A DNA stretch of 64,000 nucleotides from Perca fluviatilis (lineage: Eukaryota; Chordata; Actinopteri; Perciformes; Percidae): NCBI RefSeq assembly GCF_010015445.1, contig NC_053116.1, positions 34,826,285 through 34,890,284 on the forward strand. The letters run 5' to 3'. Below are positions 36,001-46,200 of this stretch, in pieces (the first letter of the stretch is position 1; the number at the start of each line of letters is the position of its first letter). A program made the position numbers and the translations under genes. Under the pieces are notes generated by a model. It was not told the origin of the DNA and searched no databases. It worked only from the letters and a program-made list of their open reading frames with translations.

Positions 36001-38009
36001 GCCTTTGCTCATTAGCGGCACCTCTGTTTTAGAGAAGACTGGAACTAGTGTCGCGACCACCATGCGCGAGTATAAATAGTTATGGTGCTCCCATGACGTC
36101 ACATTTGCTCGCGGTCACAGGTCGGCTGCGGCGATTATACCGCTCGTTTGACACGGGCCTGAGGTGGGATTTAAACACCGACCAGAATAAAGGAGGAAAA
36201 CTCCAGCAGTGAATAGACCGGTTTACAGTCAATGAAAATGACTGCATAACGTTTTCAGCACCGCGACATCTGTACACCATCCTTTGTTTATGTAGAAGCA
36301 GAAGTTACGTGATCCGCTGTGTTAAAGTTCCTCCCTGGTAAATGTATTTGGAGAGCAGACTGATCTCATGAAGTGCCGTATGTTTGACACGCCAATTCGT
36401 ATGCCATTATTGGCGTGTTATCAAGACACATACTCGCTTTTTAGCGTGTTTATCAACGCCGCTTGACCTCCATTGACTTACATTACCTAGCGATTGCGTG
36501 TGAATAGAATAGTATGAAAGGGCGAAAATCCGCGTAGGGAGATTGGTCGGGGTGGAGGATGGGTCAAACACAGGACTTTCACCCAGGAGACCGGAGATCT
36601 TTTTTTTTTGGCAAGTTTCCTTCTTGTCCCACTTGTCACGTCTCCTAAAGTCAACCGTCGCATTCTTCTTTTCCTAAACCCAACCAGTTCTTCTTTTCCT
36701 AAACCCAACCGGTTCTTCTTTTCCTAAATCCAACCAGTTCTTCTTTTCCTAAATCCAACCAGTTCTTCTTTTCCTAAACCCAACCAGTTCTTCTTTTCCT
36801 AAACCCAACCGGTTCTTCTTTTCCTAAACCCAACTGGTTCTTCTTTTCCTAAACCCAACCTGCATATCACGTTTCCTAAACCCAGCCGTAGCTTTCTTCT
36901 CACGATAACACACCAAGTGGCGATAACACGCCAAGTGGCTAGTATGTTTACATCCTCTGTATACAGCCTAGACATACACGCGGATAGCTCAAAATGCGTA
37001 CAGATAACACGCCACTTGGCTTAAGAAAGTGGGCGTGTATGTTTATGCGAAGTCATGATGTCATGTTGTGGAGAGAGAAAGCTGAAAATTTAACAAAGAA
37101 AAACAGAAAAAAGTGCTAAAGAACACAACGCTGAGGCTGCCAGCCACCGTCTTTATTCCTAATCTTTATGTTAATCCACCCTTACAGCAAAATGCCTGCA
37201 AAATGCTGAAGACTGGCGAAGCAGGGCCTCACTTCATGGCCTCCCCTCAGTGTGTCGGCTACAACCGCCAGACAGCCTTGCCTCTCACCATGACCATGTG
37301 CCTTCCTGACCTGGCAGAGATCGGCAGGGCTGTCAAGCTGTGGACGAAGAAGACCTTTGCCCGCTCTGTCTACATCGCCACTGACTCAGAATCCCACAGT
37401 ACGGAAATTGAAAAGCTCCTCAAGGGCAAGGTGGGTTTGTAAAGCCTCTGTGATGCCTTCACAAGTATGTCATGACTCCACTTGTGCTTTACATTCTGCA
37501 CCCTTTTGTTTCTGTCACATGGGACCTTAAATGTAAACCCAACTGACTCGCTACATTTTCACTGGCTTGCCTGTAGCACAATTTGGTTTTGGCACAATTA
37601 GCTAATTCTTTACAGATGCACTTTAACCTGTATAAGCTGAAGTCAGAATTAGCCAGAACTCTTCTTGTAAATGATATGTATGTATTTGATTGAAGTGGAA
37701 ATTTTACTAGCCAGGAAAAGTGTTTTTCACACTTATACTCTCACTTGGTTACTGTTGCAATATAGTATTTCCCCACCTGGTTATTTAATTGTGTATTTCA
37801 TTCTGGCTTTTCAGGTGAAAGTGGTGAGTCTCCAGCCAGACTCAGCCCAAATGGACCTGTACATCTTAGGCCGAGCTGACCACTTTATCGGCAACTGTGT
37901 CTCCTCCTTTTCCGCCTTTGTGAAGAGAGAGCGGGACGTCCATGGCCTTTCATCCTCCTTTTTTGGCATGGACAAGCCTGGGAAATTAAATCACAAAGAA
38001 GAACTCTGA
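30039..38009 (+). CDS. pofut1: GDP-fucose protein O-fucosyltransferase 1 (complete, 7 exons)
   Basis: POFUT1 transfers fucose from GDP-fucose to Ser/Thr of EGF-like repeats in the ER and is needed for Notch signalling (family knowledge). Coding exons: 30039-30177, 30987-31108, 32303-32485, 34207-34319, 35091-35283, 37188-37430, 37815-38009. Phases join exactly to 395 aa (human about 388). Residues 1-29 are a signal peptide. [12 protein letters not shown] (47-58) is the nucleotide-sugar motif. N67-R-T is a glycosylation sequon. HLRIGSDW (243-250) holds the invariant Arg245 (Arg240 in human). ATDSES (314-319) and GNCVSSF (357-363) are conserved. The C-terminus is KEEL, an ER-retention signal. 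All introns are GT-AG; the exon 3 donor (AAG|GTGTGA) is weak and was chosen because it alone keeps frame. Introns 2, 3 and 5 are loaded with MITEs and SINEs. The start is the only ATG giving a signal peptide. Confidence 0.97.
30500..30986. repeat. Interspersed repeat in pofut1 intron 1
   Basis: It starts AGTTCAAGTTACTTTATTGTCC and runs up to the acceptor of exon 2. It has the look of a LINE-derived 3' end on the opposite strand. The class is uncertain and no coding domain is visible. A 173-residue - strand frame across it and exon 2 is a shadow. Confidence 0.35.
31855..32194. mobile_element. hAT-type MITE in pofut1 intron 2
   Basis: The ends TAGAGCTGGGCGATATGG and ATATTGCTCAGCCCTA are inverted repeats. 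A perfect 8-bp duplication TTTGGGAT flanks it (31,847-31,854; 32,195-32,202). A second, 5'-truncated copy lies at 35,640-35,877 in intron 5. The right end is 108 bases before exon 3. Confidence 0.88.
32627..32911. repeat. MITE-like repeat in pofut1 intron 3
   Basis: It begins CAGGGTTTCTGTGGGTTCTT and ends ACCTGCAGAAACCCTG, giving inverted ends. The interior repeats 'GGTCTTAAA' several times. No target duplication was recognised. Confidence 0.6.
32973..34048. repeat. GGGCCC-ended repeat with a nested MITE, pofut1 intron 3
   Basis: The left end GGGGGCCCGATCTTGCAT and the right end GTTAAAATAGGGCCC are inverted repeats. The sequence GTGTCTTTGCTAGTTTAAGACC near the left end recurs at about 43,282-43,310 in a kif3b intron. 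A second element (33,486-33,865) is nested inside. Confidence 0.6.
33486..33865. mobile_element. hAT-like MITE nested in the GGGCCC repeat
   Basis: The ends AGGGTTCATACG and CGTATGAACCCT are perfect 12-bp inverted repeats. The flanking octamers TGTTACAC and GGTTACAC agree at 7 of 8 positions. The body contains paired 'CCTGGAAAAGTTATGGAATT' and 'CATGGAAAT' strings. Confidence 0.75.
34107..34120 (-). promoter_or_regulatory. CTCF-type motif in pofut1 intron 3
   Basis: On the - strand the sequence is CCACCAGGGGGCAG, a perfect match to the vertebrate CTCF core. It lies 87 bases before exon 4 and is in opposite orientation to the site at 29,931. Binding is inferred from the motif only. Confidence 0.55.
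34447..34978. repeat. MITE-like repeat in pofut1 intron 4
   Basis: The ends TACCCCCTTTCCACA and TTTGTGAAAAAGGGGTA are inverted repeats. The flanks TGACTGA and TGACTAA are similar and may be an aged target duplication. Internal 'GGTTCTGGTTC' / 'GAACCAC' segments are typical of a fish MITE of this kind. Confidence 0.6.
35440..35633 (-). repeat. tRNA-derived SINE in pofut1 intron 5
   Basis: On the - strand: GTGCCCGGATAGCTCAGTTGG head, GGGTTCAGCTCCGACC B-box-like region, TGCGGCCCTTTGCTGCATG body and TAAAGGCCTAAAATTGCC tail. It directly abuts the left side of a truncated hAT MITE. Confidence 0.85.
35640..35877. repeat. 5'-truncated hAT MITE, pofut1 intron 5
   Basis: Closely similar to 31,960-32,194 (shared GATAAATAATCATCAGTAAT and GACTAAGTGGGTAAAGGC) and ending ATATTGCCCAGCTCTA. 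The left end is missing, replaced by the adjoining SINE. Confidence 0.75.
36360..37075. repeat. Repeat region with a 25-bp minisatellite, pofut1 intron 5
   Basis: The minisatellite at about 36,664-36,868 consists of about eight units of GTTCTTCTTTTCCTAAACCC + AACCG/A. Around it, GGCGTGTTATC... and GATAACACGCCAAGTGGC recur in both orientations (36,410-36,450; 36,903-37,040), so the array sits inside a larger dispersed element. Spacer lengths are zero, so it is not CRISPR-like. Confidence 0.8.
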
Positions 38010-38423
38010 GCACAAGAGTCACGCGGTCGTGTCCTGGATGTCGATGCTGGAGGACTGTCATGAGGAGGCGAGGGAGCATGTGGAAGGCAGTGAATATTTA
38101 TATATGACGTGATGGTTCGTAAAGGCAGGTTCTTTTAGAATGGGTTTTAATCTGTGAGAAAGGAGGAAGGGAATTTAAAATATGATGATGCAGCAGCTAC
38201 TTTTACCAAGAAACACTATTTTTGTATGTTTGTCTGCTCAAGATTTGGCTTCTAGCTGCTTGTGCTTACTATACTGAAGCCAGTTTTCCTTTCTATCAGG
38301 GAAACATTTCCTTAACTCCTGCCATAGTCTGTAGCTGCAACCATGTTTTACAATCCAGACATGTAAGCAGGACCCCTGGTGACCTTAGTGAACCCTGGGA
38401 AAGGCTGCAGTGCCAGTGATCAT

Positions 38424-38488
<65 letters not shown>

Positions 38489-38895
38489 GTCCACGTTTCC
38501 ATCCCTCCATGTCTTTTCCAGCTTGCTCTTTCCTTTCCTCTCTGCCCTCCATTCCAAGGAGAGCACAGTAACTGATCCTCCTGTACATACTAATTATAGG
38601 GAGGAAAAAAGAGACAGTCTTTCCACCTCTCAATTTACCAGGACCAAAAACTGTTGTAATGTGTGGAACCCTGTAGTGAATGTTGTGGGGACAGTATTGT
38701 TATTCAGTGAATGTGAACAAATGTTTCAGGGATGTTTTTGGGAGACATAAGAGTTGATTTGCACTGGTTGAATTGATTAAATGCAAGTGGGGGTGTGTGG
38801 GAAGCTAATTGTGTCCCTCTGTGTGAAAGCAATGTTTTTTGAAGATGAATGTTTTCTATAATGTTTTTCACCAATAAAGTGATGCACACTAATGT
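38010..38895 (+). terminator. pofut1: pofut1 3' UTR and poly(A) signal
   Basis: After the stop codon about 860 bases of non-coding sequence lead to AATAAA at 38,873-38,878, the best polyadenylation signal before kif3b. The UTR contains a (CT)n microsatellite at about 38,427-38,487. Cleavage would be expected around 38,890-38,905. Confidence 0.65.
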
Positions 38896-39149
38896 TTTAA
38901 AACCAGCAGCCTCAGTGTGTTTACCTCCCTGACTGGAAGCTTAGCTGTGAGTACAGTTGAATCAGCTGATATACTAAGCTATGTTGGACAAGCTTGTTGA
39001 GAGTTGGTTGCCAGATATGCTAGGGTACCTTGCATTTGTATTCTTAGCTAAATCACAATGCATGTATTTGGCTTGCCGCTTAGTTATTCACAGTTAAAGT
39101 TTTTTTGCGACTGTATACTTAACAGTTAAAACGTTACATATTCTCGCAC

Positions 39150-40160
39150 AAAATTAGACCATTTATATTGGGTGAATGTTTTCGCCACCTCCCTTTTTGG
39201 GGGATAGTGCTTGAATCTGGCAACTTTGTAACCGGGACCGTTGTGGGGATGAGCAACGGCTAATGGCTGAGTGGGAGTTCTGGATTAGCTAGCTAACGTT
39301 GGCCAACTGGTAAATCTTTAACGATATGTAGCTAGTTATGTGTGCCCGGTGGGAAGCTGTGTTTGTATTGCATGGGGTGAATGTATGTTATGTGTTTTTA
39401 TTTCTGTACGGCGATATGTTTAATTGATATCTGCCGTTGCTGCTAGCGTTAGACAGGTAATGCTAACGTTACCAGACTTGTAGCTTAGGTTACCAGTGTG
39501 TTTGTCGTTGCTAGGCCGGTCTTGAGTTCTCGTTATGGGCTGCATTTTACACATAGATATATACACTATGCATTTTACATAAGCTAACGTTGGTTAGCTG
39601 ATTAATCAACTGGCTAGCTAAGCAGCTATAAAACCACGGTCTATCAACATGCTATGGCTGGCAGAGTGCTCACAACGGCTGTCACTTGATAACCTGGTAT
39701 TCCAACGTTGATTATCGTAGTTGCCGGTTACCTAACGTAACGTTAGCTAGCGAAGTTAATGTTAGCTAAATAGGTGTAGTGGCACTTCGGTTATTTCCTA
39801 GCTAACAGAACAGTAAGTTACTGTGTAAGGTTAAATTCTGCTCCTCATCTTTGGCAAGTAACATAATTAAGAGGTTATTCATTTGGACCAATTATACCGT
39901 TCTGGGCGTGTTGTGTTTTGTGACAAAAATCTTATTTCGCTAACGTAGCTAGCTAATTAGCTAACTAACGTTAATGTTTCCACGTACAACAAGTTGTCAT
40001 GTCCACGGAACTGCAGTACAGGTGTCAGTGTCAGGTTAGCTAGTTAACGTTATATCATTGCCAAAGTCTGTCGTTAGGTTGTCATTGGGTCATCAAGGTT
40101 GTGAGTCACCATGGCCATTGCAGGTTGGTACTAATCATTGAATGTGTCTTCTCCAACAGT
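39150..40160 (+). promoter_or_regulatory. kif3b: kif3b promoter / untranslated first exon region
   Basis: The first coding exon has a splice acceptor (TTCTCCAACAG, ending 40,160), so an upstream non-coding exon is expected here, as in the mammalian gene. Possible donors are CTG|GTAAAT (about 39,308) and ACAG|GTAATG (about 39,456); I cannot choose between them. The region is packed with at least seven TAACGTTA / GTTAGCTAGC-type palindromes (for example about 39,290, 39,462, 39,582, 39,737, 39,967, 40,044). The sequence shows no TATA box. Confidence 0.45.
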
Positions 40161-40263
40161 TTCGGATGTGGGCACTTGTATTGGTGAACTGTTCCTGAAG
40201 CTGCACTTGGAAGACAGAGCCTACAAAGTGCCAAGCCGTGTGGGTTGGCATTCCCTCTGCAAC

Positions 40264-43200
40264 ATGTCCAAGAGCAAGAGCTCTGAGTCGGTCAAGGTGG
40301 TGGTCCGTTGTCGCCCTATGAATGAAAAAGAGCGGGCAGCCAAGTTTGAAAGGGTGGTCTCTGTTGATGTCAAATTGGGCCAAATTATTGTCAGGAACCC
40401 CAGGGAGGCTTCAGCCAGTGAACTTCCCAAAATCTTCACATATGATTCAGTCTACGACTCGAACTCCAAACAAATAGATTTGTATGATGAAACCTTCAGG
40501 CCCCTGGTGGATTCAGTTCTACTTGGGTTCAACGGGACCATTTTTGCCTATGGGCAGACCGGTACAGGGAAGACATACACAATGGAGGGGGTGAGAAACG
40601 ATCCAGAGAGGAGAGGGGTGATCCCTAACTCCTTTGAGCATGTCTTCACTCACATTTCACGGTCACAGAATCAGCAGTACCTGGTGAGAGCATCATATCT
40701 AGAAATTTACCAAGAGGAGATCAAAGACTTGCTCTCCAAAGACCAGTCGCGTCGTCTGGAGCTCAGGGAGAGGCCTGACACGGGTGTGTACGTTAAAGAC
40801 CTTTCGTCATTTGTCACCAAGAGTGTGCGGGAGATCGAACACGTCATGAATGTGGGGAACCAGAATCGTTCAGTGGGCGCCACTAACATGAATGAACACA
40901 GCTCCCGTTCTCACGCCATCTTTGTCATCACTGTTGAGTGCAGTGAGTTGGGTGTCGACGGGGAGAACCATATCAGAGTCGGCAAACTGAACCTGGTGGA
41001 TTTAGCCGGCAGTGAAAGGCAGACCAAGACCGGCGCTCAGGGGGAGAGGCTTAAAGAAGCCACAAAGATCAATCTGTCGCTTTCGGCTCTGGGGAACGTC
41101 ATATCAGCTCTGGTGGACGGCAGGAGCAGCCACATCCCCTACCGAGATTCAAAACTCACCCGTCTGCTGCAGGACTCTCTGGGGGGCAACGCCCGCACTG
41201 TCATGGTCGCCAACATTGGCCCGGCATCCTACAACGTGGAGGAGACCTTGACAACGCTGCGCTATTCCAACAGGGCGAAGAACATCAAGAACAAACCACG
41301 TATCAACGAGGACCCCAAGGATGCCCTGCTCAGGGAGTTTCAGGAGGAGATCGCGCGGCTGAAGGAACAGCTGCAAAAGCGTTCGGGAAAGAAGAAAAGG
41401 AGGAGGCAGAGGAGGAGGGCCGGGGAAGGGAGCGACGGTGAGGATCTGGAGGAAGGAGAGACGGAGGATGACGATGAAGAGGGGGACGACAAAGGGGATT
41501 ACTGGCGGGAGCAGCAGGAGAAGCTGGAGAGAGAGAGAAAGGCCATCATGGAGGATCATAGTCTGGTGGCTGAGGAGAAAGCTCGGCTGCTTAAAGAAAA
41601 AGAGAAGAAAATGGAAGATTTGAAGAGGGAGAAGGACGCCGGAGAGATGCTTGCAGCCAAAGTGAAAGTAAGCACATTTTGCCACACTTGGTGTGTTCCT
41701 GTACATCCAGTATATATCCAATTGATTTGATTTCAGATGTTGTTTCATTGGATTCAACAAATGCACTCACAAGTCAGTAGATCTTCTCATAAGTCAATAG
41801 ACCACATTTTTTCATTTTCATGCAACCCAAATGGTGAAATGTATTTGAGTCAGTTGCAAATGCTTTTCTCCACAATGCAACTTGAAGTGGTTTCATAATT
41901 TTTCTTTTTTTTTCCCTTCTCAATCCAGGCGATGGAGAGTAAGCTCCTAGTAGGGGGGAAGAACATTGTGGACCACACCAATGAGCAACAGAAAATGCTG
42001 GAGCTGAAGAGGCAGGAAATCGCTGAACAGGTATACCAAACATCTGAAAAATTAACTTTGCTCTCAATTAGAGGTCACAAATCAGTCAAAAAATATGTGA
42101 TCAGTAGTTACAGGATAGTAGTTTTGAAATGGGGGTGTAATGGTACACACAAGTCACGGTTTGGATCCTACCCCGATTCCCATGAACTTTTTTTTAAGGT
42201 TATTTTTTGGACATTTTTAGGCCTTTATTGACAGGACAGCCGAAGACATGAAAGGGGAGAGAGAGGGGAAATGACATGCAGCAAAGGGCCGCAGGTCGGA
42301 GTTGAACCCAGGCCCGCTGCGTCGAGGAGTAAACCTCTATATTTGGGGGACCGCTCTACCAACTGAGCTAACCGTGAATTCCCATGAATTTTAAACTATC
42401 TACTTGCTTCACCTCAGCTCCATTGATATAGACAGGGGCAGGGTTCAAAATTAGCATCATCCACTAGGGTTGGGCGATGTCCCCTAAATTGGCAGTTGAC
42501 GATGTTTACAGTAAAACATCGTGATGGACGATAATATCGTCGTCGGGGCAGGGGGGGGTAGCTCATATCTCTTTACATAAATATTTTTTTCTACTATTAT
42601 GGGCCAACAGTTAACATAGAAACGATTAGACATACATTTAAATGCCCTCTGTAAATGGTGCCCTGCTGGTAGGTTTTACAACTTGACCTACTTTCACTTA
42701 AGTACGGTGCAGTAAAATCAATCAGATGTCCGCGATCTGCGTAACGACAGTACAGTGGGACGTCTGCCTTCAACAGAGCGACAGTAATAACCTAACATAC
42801 CATCATTACTGAGTTTAAACTACATTCTCGGTTATGTTTGCACTGAATAACGCATTCAATAAACAGAAACATAACTCTTGCAGTGCACATGAACAGATGC
42901 GCAATATTAGCTCACACATAAAATAGCACCCTTGTGAATTAGCCTACTGTTGCTAACGTACATTCATAAATCCTGCATAACATCGTCCCGTACCGTATCA
43001 GACTTACTTATTGATGCACGCACAGAGTAGTGTCGACAAACTTTGTCCAATGAGGGGAGAAAGGAAAGTGATAGCGTTCCACTTTAAACGCTTTTTTCTC
43101 TCTCACTCGAGACCGCTGTGTCCAATGTTACTAGAAGGTAGAGCGAGCTACAACTGACAGGGAGAGGGAGAGAATGTATCACTACAGCCAATCCAGTCTG

Positions 43201-46200
43201 CTCAAAGCGATGGTCTTTTTCACAAATAGGTTGCACGTAAAGGGGGAAAAAGTAGCTTCCACTTAAGGAGCCCTATGTCTTGTCTTTGTGTCTTTGCTAG
43301 TTTAAGACCGACGCATTTGTCAATTTCCCATCCAGCACCCGCGACTAGGATTAGTGTGTTTGACAGGGTGGGGGCGCGTGGCATCACGATGGTGGCTCTC
43401 CATCGTGATGTCGACCAGCCATCACGATGGACGATGATATCGTCCATCGGCACAACCCTACTATCCACCAGCCAAATGCTGGAAAAATTGAGTTGAGTAG
43501 GTTGTTCTCTGTGCACCACCCTTCAAGATTGTTGATATCACATCTGTTTCCTCCAGTTGTGGATTTCTCCAAGTGGAATAAGCTTGTAATTAGTACACCT
43601 GGGTCCTGTTCTTCAAACAGGGTTAAACCATTCTAGACTAACATGCTGTTATCAAGCTCAAATAAATAATCCCTTTATTTCTCATCCTATTTGTTCTAAG
43701 TAATGACAACAACACTGTCGGCGCGTCCACATGATACAAGCCTTCCGTGACCGTCATGTTTTCTATCTTAACTGTGTACCACATGACAACCTTACTTTGA
43801 ATCACAGCTTTAAATTGAAACAGCGGTTTAAATTTGAGAACGTGCACTTCTGTGTTTCCAGAAACGGCGAGAGCGAGAGATGCAGCAGCAGATGGAGAGT
43901 CGTGACGAGGAGACTCTGGAGCTGAAGGAGACCTACAGTTCTCTGCAGCAGGAGGTCGACATCAAAACCAAGAAGCTGAAAAAGGTAGCAGCCGCAACTT
44001 CAGGCAGTCTATCTAATGGCTGACTCTCCTGTCCTCCATCCACACTGGCACAAGACACTGATTTCTGCATGTGCTTGCAGTCCTGTTTTAATGTAGAGTT
44101 TTTAATTTTGAAAGCCTGATGTTCAGTACTTGTGAGGTTTTGTGTATCTGCTGATGAAATGCCTTGCAAGTAAGTAGGTCAGATAATATTTCAAATTAGG
44201 CATGGGCCAGTATAAGATTCTGACGGTATGATAACCTTCAGCAAAAATACCATGGTTTCATGGTATTGTGGCATTGCAATTACAGTTGTGGGGGGGGGGG
44301 GGGTTATACATACAATTTGCAAATACAATGTATTTTATTAACACATGACACACTGGCAGGGAAAGGGAAAAATTTTAGTGGTTTTCAAACCCCGGTATAC
44401 CTTGAAACCGGTAACCGACCCATGCCTATTTCAAATCAAGGAAGAATACAATATTGTCTTTTGTTTGTGAATTTGGATAGTCAATCATTCCTCATGACAG
44501 TCAGGCAGGTGTCTAAGCCAAATTCTAAGGTTCGATTTTCGGAAAGTAATTTCCATTATGGTAACCCTGGTTTCCTCTCTCCTCCTCTGTCCTCTAGCTA
44601 TTTGCCAAGCTGCAGGCAGTGAAGGCAGAAATCCATGACATCCAGGAGGCGCATATCAACGAGCGCCAGGAGCTGGAACAGACCCAGAACGAGCTCACCA
44701 GAGACCTCAAACTCAAGTATGGAGCCTGCCTATTATACTGTTGGCCTGGCAGAAAGACATTAATCAATATTATATCTATTATGAACACCATCTGCTCTGC
44801 CAGAGAAGGGAACATAAACTGTGTCCAACCGGCATCTGATTTCATGCTGTCAGACACTGTCATAATTAAGATTTTTGCTGATGTTTTTGCAAAGGGATTG
44901 GCAATGAAAATTATCTATGTGCACTTCACTTACAGATTTTCCATGCAAACATAATGCTTAATAAAGGAGAAAATGGTTTTGAAGTTGTAATGTTGCGATT
45001 TAATGGTGTGTTCACACCAAACACAAAGCAAACCTTTCAAACGGCGTGATTAGAGTCAATGCAAAAACGACTAAACCTGTGTGGGCCACACACAAAGAAA
45101 GAAATATGCATTATTTTTGTCAGATTTATAAAGCCACACGTACGCCTAGTTCTGTTTTATAAATCATGAGCTTAATTTCCACTCCCACAGTTAGCCATAA
45201 ATGGCTGTAGAAATGCCCTTAAACTCCATTTGCATATTACAGAACGCTGGGAAAAATGCAAGAAGACTGCTTAGTTAAAATTCGTTATTTCCGTGGACTT
45301 AGACTTAGTCATTATTTTATTTGATGGCCTGCCATCGGCATTTGGCCTTGCCCCTAAAATAATGAAGTTCCAGGCCAGGCTGTTGGTATCGACACTGGCA
45401 TGTCTTGCGCTATCGTGAATAAACAAAAATCGTTAACGATCTTAATATGATCCCACGGTCAAACTGCAAGGCGAAAAAGCCGCTTTGGAGTTTGACTTTG
45501 TGTGAACCCAGCATTACTTTCTAGTCTGACCGTAGTTCTACTCAGCCTATTAATGCTGAAGTGTAATAAATAACACACAGCAGGGCAAGAGTCACAAGGC
45601 TTAACTGTTATGTTTATCTGTATGTATATATGTTCAGTCTCATCTGTCTGTCTGTGTCTCTCTCTCTCTCTCTCTCTCTTGTCTGTCTGTCTGTCTGTTA
45701 CTGCCTCTGTCTAATTCTTTGTTTGTCTTTCAGGCATCTGATCATCGAGAACTTCATTCCCTTAGAGGAGAAGAACAAAATAGTCCACAGGGCTTACTTT
45801 GATGACGAGGATGAATACTGGAAAACGAAGCCCATCACACGTATAGAGGAGTAAGATACAGAATAATCCCAATAATCGACATGCTTTTTTGTACATTCTT
45901 CATCTGGTTAGAGGGGCCTCCAACTTGAGCATATGTGTTGCGTAAAAAAAGAGCATGAACATTTTGTATTATTAATTAAATATGAATGTGTTTAAAGCAA
46001 TTGTTTACAGGTGGAGTGTAGTATGATTTGTAGCAGTATTGTCAAAGATGTTAAGTTTTAAGCGTTATTTATGGTTCTGTAGTGGCTCCACACAGTGCTT
46101 TCGCCATGGCCTGAAGTTTATACTTGTGCGTGGATGTGTTCGTCGATCTCTTAAAGAGAATAGCAGGGCTGGCGTGTGTGTGTGTGGGGAGTGTGTGGTA

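Noticed and set aside
36664..36868. CRISPR-like array
   Set aside because: The 25-bp units are directly adjacent without unique spacers, in a vertebrate intron. It is a minisatellite.
40138..40263. kif3b start at 40,138
   Set aside because: The ATG lies upstream of the splice acceptor that precedes the coding exon. The family N-terminus begins at 40,264.
41149..41766. 205-residue - strand frame
   Set aside because: Antisense shadow of the large kif3b exon (Glu/Lys-rich sense gives Leu/Phe-rich antisense).
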